From: Dyadobacter sp. CY347 | Lineage (GTDB): Bacteria > Bacteroidota > Bacteroidia > Cytophagales > Spirosomataceae | Direction: 5' to 3' | DNA: 64,000 nt | Assembly (NCBI RefSeq): GCF_021502655.1 | Contig: NZ_JAKFFT010000002.1 | Location: 1,178,001 to 1,242,000 of the forward strand | Part shown: positions 1-8,520 of the stretch, piece by piece | How the letters are laid out: each line of letters starts with the position of its first letter | Numbering within the stretch: position 1 is the first letter of the stretch | Notes under the pieces: generated by a model | Told to the model about the DNA's origin: nothing | The model's database searches: none | Seen by the model: only the letters and a program-made list of their open reading frames with translations | Position numbers and translations under genes: made by a program

Positions 1-357
1 GCTGGGAGGGAACTGCACAAGTAAAGCGCCTTTTTTGTCACCAATGTGGTCAATTACCTGAACAAACTTCTTTACATCCTCAGGGTTAAAGACAAGCCCT
101 TTGTTGTGTGAAATGTCCCGCCACAGTTTGAAGGTAAATTTGAAGTCGTCCGGCACCTGCAATGACCAGTTCCGGACCGTCGATGCAAGCGGGATTTTGT
201 AGAACGAACTATTGATTTCAATGCTGTTAAACATTGACGCGTAGTAAGTTAAGCGGCTTGTATCTTTAAATTCTTCGGGATAAAATTGCTTGTTAGGCAC
301 CGGCAGCATTAAACCGCTGGTGCCCGCATAAAATGGAGGATATTGCTTATCTGTCAT
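1..357 (-). CDS. DUF72 (YecE-like) family protein, 3' end outside window
   Basis: Reading the minus strand from an ATG at 357 gives 119 open codons that run off the left edge. The stretches YYASMFNSIEINSSFY and WRDISHNKG, followed by a region ending in LLVQFPP, are the usual N-terminal half of DUF72 proteins, a TIM-barrel-like family whose biochemical role is not settled. Full members are about 240-300 residues, so roughly half is missing. There is no signal peptide, so it is probably cytoplasmic. The start fits the family N-terminus, which begins just before the YAGTSG-type strand. The family call is fairly sure; no specific reaction can be given. Confidence 0.8.
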   Translation of the reverse strand, partial: MTDKQYPPFYAGTSGLMLPVPNKQFYPEEFKDTSRLTYYASMFNSIEINSSFYKIPLASTVRNWSLQVPDDFKFTFKLWRDISHNKGLVFNPEDVKKFVQVIDHIGDKKGALLVQFPPS

Positions 358-411
358 AAAACCGGATTTTGGATTTCCGTTACAGATAAAATCATTCCCG
401 GCCGGTACTGA

Positions 412-1275
412 TCAAACCATTCCTTTCGCCAATTTGCCAACATAATCCCGAATGCTGATTTCCCCGCGCACAGGCGAGTCGCTCACCTCATATTTTTCTT
501 CCAGCGTAATGTCCGTCATGGCGGCCATAGATTCTGCTGCATGTTGGGAAAAACCCATTTTTTTGAGAAAAGGAATCCACTCCGTGCGCGGAATAACTTC
601 CGTATCCACCTGCTTTGCTAATGCTTCCGAGAATGCATTTCCTACATCTGCGGGTGTATATTCGGCCGGGCCTTCAATATAATATAGTCCTGTCCGCTCG
701 ACCGGCTCGATCAGTAACTCAGCTGCAAACTTGCCAATCTCCTCCGGTGCGACCATTGGTAACTCAAAATCATCCGGATACAACGAATATATTTTTCCTT
801 CCGTTTTGGCTGTTTGCAGAAAGCCATCCCAATTGCTCATATAATAGGCCGCCCGGACAATACTAAACGGAATGTGCGTTTCGGATAATTGCTGCTCCAT
901 TTCATAAAGCACACCCAAATCGCCGACGCCTTCACCATCATGCGCTCCGTATGTTGACAAAGCCACAACCTTTTCCAATCCCGAGCCTTCCAGGGCCGCT
1001 ATAATGCTTGCTAAACTCTTTTTCTCCTCGGCAATGGTGTCTGTATCAGGCAGGGCAGGGGGATTTAGTAAAAAAAGCCGTTTCCCTGTGCGGAAAACCT
1101 GCCGCAGGGTTTCCACAGCGTGCACATCCGCGACAGCGACAACTGCTCTTTTTTGTCTGAATTTTTCTGCTTTTTCAGCATCACGGGTAATAACTGTAAC
1201 AGCCTCACCGCGGCTTAGCAATGTTTCTGCAACCGCAGAACCCACATGTCCGGTCGCTCCTAAGATTATATACAT
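412..1275 (-). CDS. NmrA-like atypical SDR, NAD(P)-binding protein
   Basis: A 287-residue protein beginning MYIILGATGHVGSAVAE, a Rossmann fold with the GxxGxxG dinucleotide-binding motif right at the N-terminus. Later come ALSTYGAH and FSIVRAAYYMSNW, typical of NmrA-like atypical SDRs and NAD(P)H:quinone-reductase-like proteins, which lack the full YxxxK catalytic pair. A longer reading from a TTG at 1299 adds eight residues in front of the Rossmann strand; the ATG at 1275 is preferred because the first beta strand starts there. Cytoplasmic, single-gene unit on the minus strand next to the DUF72 gene (55-base gap). The substrate cannot be told from sequence. Confidence 0.8.
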   Translation of the reverse strand: MYIILGATGHVGSAVAETLLSRGEAVTVITRDAEKAEKFRQKRAVVAVADVHAVETLRQVFRTGKRLFLLNPPALPDTDTIAEEKKSLASIIAALEGSGLEKVVALSTYGAHDGEGVGDLGVLYEMEQQLSETHIPFSIVRAAYYMSNWDGFLQTAKTEGKIYSLYPDDFELPMVAPEEIGKFAAELLIEPVERTGLYYIEGPAEYTPADVGNAFSEALAKQVDTEVIPRTEWIPFLKKMGFSQHAAESMAAMTDITLEEKYEVSDSPVRGEISIRDYVGKLAKGMV

Positions 1276-1435
1276 GGCTAAATTGGTTTGATGAAGCAAA
1301 AAACGCTACCAATTTTATACCAAACACCTAAAAATTCACCCCCGCAGTGACCTGTATTATGCTGGTTGGAACAGTTGGCGCGATGTCCCCCTTTCTTTGT
1401 CGCGTTTTCACACGGAGTAAGCCGTTTGTGTGATC

Positions 1436-1443
1436 TAATTTTG
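1436..1443 (+). promoter_or_regulatory. Candidate -7 element (TAATTTTG)
   Basis: TAATTTTG fits the Bacteroidota -7 consensus TAnnTTTG and lies 46 bases before the ATG of the VOC gene. There is no TTG at the expected 19-bp distance, so this is only half of a promoter and could be chance. Confidence 0.3.
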
Positions 1444-1489
1444 TTATGTAAAAACACTTAACAGGCTAAAAGCCACAAACTTCATAACC

Positions 1490-1897
1490 ATGGCAACTAT
1501 TGATTTGCATCCTTACCTCATGTTCGATGGCAACTGCCGCCCGGCATTTGAGTTCTACCAAAGCATTTTTGGCGGAGAGGTGAATTTCATGACTTACGGC
1601 GATATGGATGGAAGCTGCCCCGCCGGCATTCGCGACCACATTATGCACGGCACAATGATGGGAGGTTCCATAGAATTTATGGGTGGCGACGCCCCGGAAG
1701 GAATGCCGCTGGGAGCCGGGAAGATCGTGCTCTCTCTCAGCGGTTTTGATGAAGCCACTTTGCGTCAGAATTACGATGCATTAAGCGAAGAAGGCACCAT
1801 TGTTGTCCCACTGGACAGGCAGATGTGGGGCGACATTTTCGGCGCATTCCGCGATAAGTTCGGAATAGACTGGATGGTAAATATCAGGACGGCGTAG
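1490..1897 (+). CDS. VOC superfamily protein, PhnB-like
   Basis: A 135-residue protein opening with HPYLMFDGNCRPAFEFYQ and continuing IFGGEV, the hallmark N-terminus of the PhnB-like branch of the vicinal oxygen chelate (glyoxalase/bleomycin-resistance) superfamily. The end, WGDIFGAFRDKFGIDWMVN, is the conserved closing strand of that branch, so the protein is full length. Members are cytoplasmic dimers with beta-alpha-beta-beta-beta modules; most have no known substrate, and the metal-ligand pattern of true glyoxalase I is not obvious here. It is a lone gene, 190 bases from the divergent NmrA-like gene. The family call is strong; the function is unknown. Confidence 0.85.
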   Translation: MATIDLHPYLMFDGNCRPAFEFYQSIFGGEVNFMTYGDMDGSCPAGIRDHIMHGTMMGGSIEFMGGDAPEGMPLGAGKIVLSLSGFDEATLRQNYDALSEEGTIVVPLDRQMWGDIFGAFRDKFGIDWMVNIRTA

Positions 1898-1993
1898 GAA
1901 AGATCTTCACGTTAAAAATGACTGTCAATTTTTAGTACAAAATGTCGATATTTAGTAAAAATTTATTGATTTGAAAAACTAAAAAGCATTGAC

Positions 1994-2524
1994 ATGAAAA
2001 ACAATCTGATCTTAAAAGGCTTTGTAATGTTTACCTGCATGCTGATTGCCTTCGCAGGCCAGGCACAGGACAAGCCAAAAGCAAGTCCGGCCAAAACGGC
2101 AACCGGAAAAGCGGGCAGTGCCAACATTACAATCAACTATTCCGCACCGTCGGCAAAAGGACGCAAAGTGTTCGGCGAACTGGTTCCTTTCGACAAAGTT
2201 TGGCGCGCCGGCGCAAATGAGGCTACGATTTTCGAAACCGATAAAGACATTACCATCGAAGGGCAAAAACTTCCTGCCGGAAAGTACAGCCTGTATGCGC
2301 TTCCGGGTGCAAGTGAATGGTCATTTATCTTTAACTCAGAAACTGGCCAATGGGGCATCAAACGCGGTGGCGAAACCACCAAAGATGCTTCCAAGGACGT
2401 GTTAACAGTAAAAGCAAAACCAGCCAAAAGCGCCTCGATGACAGAAACATTAGCCTACGAAGTAACCCCAACCGGCTTCATCCTCCGCTGGGAAAACACC
2501 GAAGTGCCGGTTGCTATTAAGTAA
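1994..2524 (+). CDS. DUF2911 domain protein, exported
   Basis: 176 residues with a signal peptide (hydrophobic stretch VMFTCMLIAFAG, likely cleavage after GQAQ near residue 25). The mature part carries the DUF2911 signatures: INYSAPSAKGRKVFGELVPF, VWRAGANEAT, the strand pair LPAGKYSLYALPG, and WSFIFN. DUF2911 proteins are common in Bacteroidota, predicted periplasmic or outer-membrane associated beta-rich proteins without established activity. It is followed 17 bases later by a strong hairpin terminator, so it is a single-gene unit. Confidence 0.85.
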   Translation: MKNNLILKGFVMFTCMLIAFAGQAQDKPKASPAKTATGKAGSANITINYSAPSAKGRKVFGELVPFDKVWRAGANEATIFETDKDITIEGQKLPAGKYSLYALPGASEWSFIFNSETGQWGIKRGGETTKDASKDVLTVKAKPAKSASMTETLAYEVTPTGFILRWENTEVPVAIK

Positions 2525-2541
2525 ATATATTGAAATGAATG

Positions 2542-2579
2542 AAAGCCCCGCGAAACCAGAATTTTGCGGGGCTTTTTTG
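2542..2579 (+). terminator. Rho-independent terminator after DUF2911 gene
   Basis: Arms AAGCCCCGC and GCGGGGCTT (within 2543-2573) flank a 14-base loop and are followed by a run of six T. It begins 18 bases past the stop codon. Confidence 0.85.
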
Positions 2580-2654
2580 TTTTAGTGTGATTGCACCGGG
2601 CATTGCCTGAGTTCCGGCAATGTTGGGTTATGATATTTTTTGTATTTTAGGGCT

Positions 2655-2873
2655 ATGAAAACAAAGTCAAAAGATTCCACGGACCAGGTTACCAGCGATG
2701 GCTATGCTTACTTAACCAAAAGGTTGCTGGTGAGCAGAGCACAAAGTGCAGGAAGGGCAGCTGCGAAAGAGGCCATGCAAATAATGGGGCATGTAGTAAC
2801 GGTAAGGGATGGCTGGGTAGTGAAAGTATATGAGGATGGTAGAATTGAGCAGTTAGAAGAACTGAAAGTATAA
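2655..2873 (+). CDS. Small protein upstream of zeta-toxin-like gene, candidate antitoxin
   Basis: A 72-residue protein (ATG at 2655; an ATG 15 bases upstream in frame is less likely because the sequence from MKTKSKD is compact and polar). The middle, YLTKRLLVSRAQSAGRAAAKEAM, would form a basic amphipathic helix, and the end, VTVRDGWVVKVYEDGRIEQL, reads as a beta hairpin. No standard DNA-binding motif is evident. It ends 23 bases before the zeta-toxin-like gene, the arrangement of a small antitoxin followed by its toxin. I do not recognise it as a named antitoxin family; the role is inferred from gene order only. Confidence 0.55.
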   Translation: MKTKSKDSTDQVTSDGYAYLTKRLLVSRAQSAGRAAAKEAMQIMGHVVTVRDGWVVKVYEDGRIEQLEELKV

Positions 2874-2896
2874 GTCAAAGTAACAAACGTACTTTT

Positions 2897-3673
2897 TTGG
2901 AACACACTATAACTTCAACACCTCAGCTTCGGCTGCGAGTTTTTGCCGGTCCAAATGGTTCGGGCAAAAGCACGGTTATCAAATCCGTAAGAGAAACGGA
3001 TGTCAACAAACGAAAGATTGATTTCGGAATTTACGTCAATGCGGATGACATTGCAGTATCGCTGCAGAAAGGCTCTTTTAGTTTTTCAGATTATGGGCTT
3101 CAATGTTCGAAATTAGAACTTGTTGAATTTGCTCTTTCGTCAGGCTTGCTTATAGCCGTATTTACTGTCAGCGATTTAGAAAGATCCTTTCATATTGAAA
3201 GCAACAAAATAGATTTGACGGTTGAGAAACACTCCGAGCGTCTATCTCAAATAATCGCCAGGTTTCTTCGGGAAAAACTTCTGGAAGCTAAGAAAAGATT
3301 TTCTTTTGAAACCGTATTCTCACACGAATCCAATCTTGACATTATGCAGCGCGCATCTGAGCAAGGTTATAAGGTCTATTTTTATTTCGTGTCTACTGAG
3401 TCTCCCAAAATTAATCAGTATCGTGTCGCGCTGCGGGTAAGGGCCAACGGGCATGATGTACCCAAGGACAAAATCGAAAGCCGGTATTACAGATCGCTGC
3501 AACTCGCAAAACAGGCTTCTGATATTGCCTATCAGGCGTTTTTCTTTGACAATTCTATCGATAATGAACCTTACAAATTGGTGGGGCATTTTAAGCGGGT
3601 CGGGGCGGAAAAAGTATGGGATGAGATTGATGTGAATGATACATCCAATTGGTTCAGGAAATATTGCATTTAA
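2897..3673 (+). CDS. Zeta-toxin-like P-loop kinase
   Basis: 258 residues. A Walker A motif, GPNGSGKST, sits at residues 16-24, followed by VNADDIA and, near residue 137, FSFETVFSHES, the pattern of the zeta-toxin/AAA-type kinase family; the later part has RVRANGHDVPKDKI and RYYRSLQLA, also typical. Zeta toxins phosphorylate UDP-N-acetylglucosamine to poison cell-wall synthesis, though many chromosomal relatives are untested. No ATG lies between the in-frame stop at 2846 and the P-loop, so the start is a non-ATG codon; TTG at 2897 is the best candidate. It forms a likely unit with the 72-residue gene just upstream. Confidence 0.75.
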   Translation: MEHTITSTPQLRLRVFAGPNGSGKSTVIKSVRETDVNKRKIDFGIYVNADDIAVSLQKGSFSFSDYGLQCSKLELVEFALSSGLLIAVFTVSDLERSFHIESNKIDLTVEKHSERLSQIIARFLREKLLEAKKRFSFETVFSHESNLDIMQRASEQGYKVYFYFVSTESPKINQYRVALRVRANGHDVPKDKIESRYYRSLQLAKQASDIAYQAFFFDNSIDNEPYKLVGHFKRVGAEKVWDEIDVNDTSNWFRKYCI

Positions 3674-3865
3674 GAATCTCAAGCGTGCTCCGCAAGCCAT
3701 ACTATCATGCAGGGAAGTGGGGAAAATGGGGGGCAGATCAGTGCTGATCGATGGTGGATTGGTATGGCATGAGATTTGGACTAACGTTTAATGAGGCTCG
3801 GTTGGTGCCGGGACTGCGAAGACAAATCGTCAACGGATTTGTAAAACATTAAACATTTTTAAATT

Positions 3866-4441
3866 ATGAAAAAATTACTATTGGCTGCCGTGCTGCTTAT
3901 TTCAGTACAGTCAGCGTTTGCCCAAAAATTCAGCATTGGACCAAAAGCCGGTCTTAACATCAGTAACTATACTGGCGGTGACATTGAATCTGACGCGTTG
4001 GTAGGATACCATCTGGGTGGCGTGCTTAACTACGGTTTTGGAAAAGTTTTCTCATTGCAGCCGGAGGTTTTATTCTCTACACAAGGAGCGAAAGTTAACA
4101 ATGCAGGTAACAAATCCGATTTCAAAATCAGCTATGTAACAGTTCCTGTTATGTTCAAATTTAAAACGAGCGGCGGGTTCTATGTGGAATTCGGCCCACA
4201 AGCTGGATTCAGGACATCATCGAACGTTCCTGATCAAACTATCGATAACTTTGCTAAAAACCTGGATCTGGCAGCAGCAGGTGGCATTGGTTACCATTCA
4301 CCGATTGGATTGGGTGTAGGCGTTCGTTATATCGCCGGACTTTCGAAGGTTGGTAATTTTTCCGGCCAGGACATTAACCCTGATTTCAAGAACAGCGTTA
4401 TCCAGGCCAGTATTTTCTGGACTATCCCGTTGGTAAAATAA
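3866..4441 (+). CDS. Outer-membrane beta-barrel (PorT-like) protein
   Basis: 191 residues. A clear signal peptide (MKKLLLAAVLLISVQSAFAQ) precedes GPKAGLNISNYTGGD, the typical opening of the Bacteroidota outer-membrane beta-barrel family (PorT/OMP_b-brl_2). Alternating strands with glycine and aromatic girdles follow (VGYHLGGVLNYGF, SLQPEVLFSTQGAK, YVEFGPQAGFRTS), and the last strand ends in IFWTIPLVK. The length fits an eight-stranded barrel. Such barrels are structural or small-molecule pores; no substrate can be assigned. A hairpin terminator follows 30 bases after the stop. Confidence 0.85.
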   Translation: MKKLLLAAVLLISVQSAFAQKFSIGPKAGLNISNYTGGDIESDALVGYHLGGVLNYGFGKVFSLQPEVLFSTQGAKVNNAGNKSDFKISYVTVPVMFKFKTSGGFYVEFGPQAGFRTSSNVPDQTIDNFAKNLDLAAAGGIGYHSPIGLGVGVRYIAGLSKVGNFSGQDINPDFKNSVIQASIFWTIPLVK

Positions 4442-4470
4442 CGGATCTTACCTTCTGAAAAGAATTTGAT

Positions 4471-4500
4471 AGGGAATGAGTTTTGACTCATTCCCTTTTT
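4471..4500 (+). terminator. Rho-independent terminator after beta-barrel gene
   Basis: AGGGAATGAGT pairs with ACTCATTCCCT across a short loop and is followed by a T run. Confidence 0.85.
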
Positions 4501-4607
4501 CTATGCCGTGTTTTTAACCGCTCTAAATTAGCATCAGCGCTGGTTGAAATGGATTGGTTCTGATATTTTTGATTTCTGAACAATCCAAAAACACCCTTGC
4601 GCCCACT

Positions 4608-5024
4608 ATGCAAATGATCCGTTACACTGTTCACAATGAAACAGTTCTGTATAATTTAAATGATTACATTAATCTTCTTCTGGAAGCGAAAGTACTGCAC
4701 CCCGCAATGCCGCAGCTTCGGAAGAGCCCCAAGTCTGGCAAATCGCCGATGCAGATAGTCCTTGAAAAATTGGAGAAGTTCGAACCCGTGTATTATGTGC
4801 GCTACAACCATGATCTGTACGTGAATTGGGTGCTGTTTGAATATTTTTTCAGGCCGTTAAAACCCCTGCTTGTTAATGTTGCAGACTGGCGGGATGAGCA
4901 GAGCATATTTAAGCAAACGCAGCTCTTTATTAACGAATCGACGCTCAAATCCAACAAAAAAAGCGGTGCTCAGGCCGCTTCCTACTTCCAGAAAGTGACC
5001 ATGAAGCTGGCGCCCAGCAACTAA
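4608..5024 (+). CDS. Hypothetical protein, 138 aa
   Basis: I do not recognise this protein. The likely start is the ATG at 4608 (an upstream TTG at 4554 would add 18 hydrophobic residues but has no supporting site). The sequence is soluble, moderately basic, with an aromatic-rich core (EPVYYVRYNHDLYVNWVLFEYFF) and a helix-like start (LNDYINLLLEAKVLHPA). A low-complexity KSPKSGKSP segment separates the two. No membrane span, no signal peptide if the ATG start is used, no catalytic motif seen. Both sides are flanked by hairpin terminators, so it is a stand-alone gene. Confidence 0.55.
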   Translation: MQMIRYTVHNETVLYNLNDYINLLLEAKVLHPAMPQLRKSPKSGKSPMQIVLEKLEKFEPVYYVRYNHDLYVNWVLFEYFFRPLKPLLVNVADWRDEQSIFKQTQLFINESTLKSNKKSGAQAASYFQKVTMKLAPSN

Positions 5025-5085
5025 TCCGAATGTAAATTTGATCAAACGGTTTGCTTATTAGCGATCCGTTATTCTGTATAACCGT

Positions 5086-5122
5086 ACAAATGCTGTTCAC
5101 TTTCGGACAGCATTTGTTTTTT
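5086..5122 (+). terminator. Rho-independent terminator after 138-aa gene
   Basis: ACAAATGCTGT and ACAGCATTTGT form a perfect 11-bp stem over a 10-base loop, followed by six T. Confidence 0.85.
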
Positions 5123-5232
5123 CAATATTTATAATGGGTTCACCAGCAGGTGCTTAATGCCTGTATCGTTGGCTGGCAACGTTTTTTACCGGCAATGGTA
5201 ACTTCCTAAGAAACTGAAATCTCAGCAAAATC

Positions 5233-7596
5233 ATGATTGTCACCTACATCAAAATTGCCTGGCGTAACCTCTTGAAGAACAGCTTTTACTCACTCATCAA
5301 CTGTATCGGTCTGTCGGTAGGGCTTGCGGTCGGGATACTGATCTTGCTTTGGGTCCAGGATGAACTGACTTATGACAGCTTCAATAAGCAATCGGAAAGT
5401 ATTTATAAGCTTGAAAACCGTGTGGGCACCGGCGCCAGCGAGCAAATATGGAGAGGAACAGTGGCACCTATTGCTGAATTTGCCAAAAGAGAAGTTCCGG
5501 GGATCAGGGATGCGGTCAGGATGACTTATAATGGTGCGTATACATTGTTCAGGTATCAGGATAAAGTCTTCAATGAGGAAAACACATTCTTCGCGGACCC
5601 GACATTGTTCACTATGTTTGACTATAACCTCATTCACGGGAACCAGCGCAAACCTTTTCTCGACAATCACTCCGTAATCCTGACCGAATCGACGGCAAAA
5701 CGTTATTTTGGTCATGCCAATGTAATAGGACAGGCAATTGCTTCCGATACGACCAGTTTTACAGTAACCGGCGTGGTTGCGGATTTTCCTGAAAATTCAA
5801 GCATTAAGGGAGATATGATCTTTCCCATCTCGCTCCGGTTTAAAGACCGATACGCGGGCAACACAGACGGCAAAACCCAGGATAATGATTTTCACGAATT
5901 TGATTATACAACCTATTTCTTAATACAGCCAGGAAAGGATGTCAAAAATTTAGCAAATACGCTCCGTAACATTCACCTCCGCAACAAACCCGACGATACA
6001 GACCTTACTTACCTTTTACAGGCATTGCCGGCTGTTCACTTATACAAATCGGATGGCACCGGGCAGGGCATTGAAACCGTCAGAATGTTCCTGATTGTGG
6101 CATCCCTGATCCTGATCATTGCCTGTATTAATTATGTCAATCTTTCCACTGCACGCTCGCTGCTGCGTTCGAGGGAAGTGAGCATGCGGAAAATTGTAGG
6201 GGCGGCGCGTATGCAGCTTTTCGTACAGTTTGTGGTCGAAACGCTTTTAATGTTTTCAATATCCACATTAATGGCGATTGTGCTGATGCATCTGCTGATG
6301 CCATTTTTTAATCAGATTTCCGGTAAAAAACTAGTGCTGGACTTCCTGAAACCCCATATCTGGCAGGTTTTGGGAGCAACCATTACCGGAACATTGATTG
6401 CTTCGAGCATTTATCCCGCTATGCTGCTATCATCTTTTGAACCGCTTAAATCGTTAAAGGGCAAAGTTTCCGCCGGCCTTAGCGAATCCATGTTCCGTAA
6501 AACCCTGGTTGTTATTCAATTCACAGTTTCGGTTGTGCTCATTGCGGGCACATTGGTTATCAGCAGCCAGCTCAAATACATTCGTTCCAAGGGTTTGGGT
6601 TATGACAAAACACACGTGCTCTCTTTCTATATGCGGGATTTGACAAAGCACTATGATGTAATTAAAAATGAACTGCTGAACCAGCCAGGCATAACGGATG
6701 TCAGCAGATCTAATTTTAATGTAGTTCAAATCGGCGGGCAAACCGGAAGCAGCAACTGGGATGGAAAGGAGCCGGGCGAAACCATGATGATCCACTTCAT
6801 GAGTGCCGATAAATCTTTCATTCCGTTTTTTAAAATGCAATTAAACGAAGGCGCCAATTTTACGGATTCACCGTCTGATTCCAAGCATTATATCCTGAAC
6901 GAAATGGCCGTAAAAACTGCGCGCATCAAAGATCCGATTGGCAAACGTTTCAAGCTATGGGACAACGAAGGAACGATCGTTGGCGTAGTTAAAGATTTTC
7001 ATTTTGCGTCCATGAAGCAAAAGATCGAACCGGCGGTTTTTGTTTATAGACCCAACGATATGAACCGCATTTATATAAAAACAACGGGTAATGATGCTCA
7101 AAAGGCAATTGCGGCGGCGAAACAGGTTTGGGGGAAATTTAATGCTGATTCACCATTCCAATATGCGTTTCTGGACGAAGCATTCAATAGTCTTTATAAA
7201 TCGGAAGAGCAAACCGGCCTGCTGTTCAACATTTTCGCTTCCATTGCCATATTCATTTCCTGCCTGGGACTCTTTGGACTGGCCACTTACACGGCACAGG
7301 TCCGCAAAAAGGAAATCGGGGTGCGCAAAGTTTTGGGGTCAAGCCTGGCGGGGATTGTGCAGCTTTTGGCCAAAGATTTTGTCAAACTCGTCTTCATCGG
7401 GATCATTATTGCGATCCCTGTTGCCTGGTATGCGATGGATAAATGGTTGAAGGACTTTGCTTATCGCATGGATATGCCGTGGTGGGTGTTCGGTTTTGCA
7501 GGCCTGCTGGCACTGGTCATTGCATTGGTAACAATCTCTTTCCAAAGCATTAAGGCTGCATTAATGGATCCGGTAAAAAGCCTGCGGAGCGAATAA
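5233..7596 (+). CDS. ABC transporter permease, MacB/FtsX type
   Basis: 787 residues with the architecture of the large Bacteroidota MacB-like permeases. An N-terminal membrane anchor (IAWRNLLKNSFYSLINCIGL, then SVGLAVGILILLWV) is followed by a periplasmic MacB_PCD domain (about 45-275), an FtsX core of three membrane segments (about 285-415, including REVSMRKIVGAAR), a second periplasmic domain (about 435-655) and a second FtsX core (about 670-780, with RKKEIGVRKVLGSS). This duplicated layout is typical of the phylum. No ATPase gene is adjacent, so the partner must be elsewhere. Such proteins work as mechanotransmitters or exporters of peptides, lipids or drugs rather than importers; the substrate here is unknown. 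Confidence 0.9.
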   Translation: MIVTYIKIAWRNLLKNSFYSLINCIGLSVGLAVGILILLWVQDELTYDSFNKQSESIYKLENRVGTGASEQIWRGTVAPIAEFAKREVPGIRDAVRMTYNGAYTLFRYQDKVFNEENTFFADPTLFTMFDYNLIHGNQRKPFLDNHSVILTESTAKRYFGHANVIGQAIASDTTSFTVTGVVADFPENSSIKGDMIFPISLRFKDRYAGNTDGKTQDNDFHEFDYTTYFLIQPGKDVKNLANTLRNIHLRNKPDDTDLTYLLQALPAVHLYKSDGTGQGIETVRMFLIVASLILIIACINYVNLSTARSLLRSREVSMRKIVGAARMQLFVQFVVETLLMFSISTLMAIVLMHLLMPFFNQISGKKLVLDFLKPHIWQVLGATITGTLIASSIYPAMLLSSFEPLKSLKGKVSAGLSESMFRKTLVVIQFTVSVVLIAGTLVISSQLKYIRSKGLGYDKTHVLSFYMRDLTKHYDVIKNELLNQPGITDVSRSNFNVVQIGGQTGSSNWDGKEPGETMMIHFMSADKSFIPFFKMQLNEGANFTDSPSDSKHYILNEMAVKTARIKDPIGKRFKLWDNEGTIVGVVKDFHFASMKQKIEPAVFVYRPNDMNRIYIKTTGNDAQKAIAAAKQVWGKFNADSPFQYAFLDEAFNSLYKSEEQTGLLFNIFASIAIFISCLGLFGLATYTAQVRKKEIGVRKVLGSSLAGIVQLLAKDFVKLVFIGIIIAIPVAWYAMDKWLKDFAYRMDMPWWVFGFAGLLALVIALVTISFQSIKAALMDPVKSLRSE

Positions 7597-7697
7597 TGGT
7601 GCAAGTTGGTCGAAATTTTCCTACACAATGATGTGGTCGCATTCACATTGCTGGCACGATATTCATAGTAAGTGTCGTAAACAAACTAAACAATAAT

Positions 7698-8150
7698 ATG
7701 GCACTTACAGAAAATGCATCTGGCGTAATTAGTGATCTAATTGAAATTAACAATGACCGCGTTGCTGGTTTTGAAAAAGCAATTGCAGATATTAATGATG
7801 AGAATATCGACCTGAAACATTTGTTTGAGGAATATGCTCAACAGAGCCGCAAAAATGTTCAGGAATTATCCGCACTGGTTGGTTCAGCAGCACACGTTGA
7901 AAATGATATGAGTGTTAGCGGAACGTTGCACCGTGCCTGGATTGATGTAAAATCACTATTTGGCGGCAGTGACCGTGCAAGCATTTTATCAGAAGCTGAA
8001 CGCGGCGAAGACGCGATCAAAAAGGCTTACACTGATGCATTGGCAGGAAATGTTCCTTTGCAATCAGCTGAAATTATCAGGAGCCAGGCTCAGGGCATTA
8101 ATGCTGCCCATGATAAGATCAAAGCATTGCGTGATAGCGCAAAAGCTTAA
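7698..8150 (+). CDS. PA2169-family four-helix-bundle protein (DUF2383)
   Basis: 150 residues, all helical. LIEINNDRVAGFEKAI, then LFEEYAQQSRKNVQEL, SVSGTLHRAWIDVKSLF and a final helix ending HDKIKALRDSAKA match the PA2169/DUF2383 family, ferritin-like four-helix proteins often induced under stress. It has no signal peptide. A hairpin terminator lies 16 bases after the stop. The closely following 84-aa gene on the same strand is probably separate because of that terminator. Function in the family is not established. Confidence 0.8.
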   Translation: MALTENASGVISDLIEINNDRVAGFEKAIADINDENIDLKHLFEEYAQQSRKNVQELSALVGSAAHVENDMSVSGTLHRAWIDVKSLFGGSDRASILSEAERGEDAIKKAYTDALAGNVPLQSAEIIRSQAQGINAAHDKIKALRDSAKA

Positions 8151-8165
8151 TCAAGCAATTCTTAG

Positions 8166-8195
8166 AAAGCTGCCTCGAAAGGGGCAGCTTTTTTT
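8166..8195 (+). terminator. Rho-independent terminator after PA2169-family gene
   Basis: AAGCTGCC pairs with GGCAGCTT over a short loop, followed by a T-rich run of seven or more. Confidence 0.85.
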
Positions 8196-8247
8196 ATGCA
8201 TGACCATTTACAAATCCTCAAAATCTTAAAAATTAATCACCCTGACA

Positions 8248-8502
8248 ATGGCTCAGAAAAGTCTTAAAGAGAGTTACCAGAAAATGCTCGAATGGAACCA
8301 GTACCGGGCAGAAGAAAACTCCGGGTCGCTGAAAAAGTTGCTTCAATTATTATCCGAACTGGACCGTGAATCGGAAGCGGACGAGGCTTATGAAAAAGAT
8401 ATTGATGACCTGGAATCGCTGAAATTTATCTACGAAACCGGCATCCGAAAATTTGAAAGCCAGGTGGATAAATATAAGGCGCTTATTGCCCAGCTTCCGT
8501 GA
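8248..8502 (+). CDS. Small acidic coiled-coil protein, 84 aa
   Basis: An 84-residue, highly charged protein that should be almost wholly helical (SLKKLLQLLSELDRESEADE, then a helix around FIYETGIRKFESQVDKYK with hydrophobic residues at heptad spacing). I do not recognise a family. It starts with a clean ATG and follows a terminator, ending 18 bases before the convergent DUF808 gene. Codon use resembles its neighbours, and shadow frames are interrupted, so it is likely a real gene, perhaps a stress-related partner of the upstream four-helix protein; that link rests on position only. Confidence 0.6.
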   Translation: MAQKSLKESYQKMLEWNQYRAEENSGSLKKLLQLLSELDRESEADEAYEKDIDDLESLKFIYETGIRKFESQVDKYKALIAQLP

Positions 8503-8520
8503 GAAGCCGGGCATGTGCAT

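Noticed and set aside
3736..3749. Palindrome GATCAGTGCTGATC
   Set aside because: Short, in a gap without a promoter, and no known role.
3751..3852. A 33-codon open frame before the beta-barrel gene
   Set aside because: It has no recognisable protein features and follows the zeta-like gene in a short gap; probably chance.
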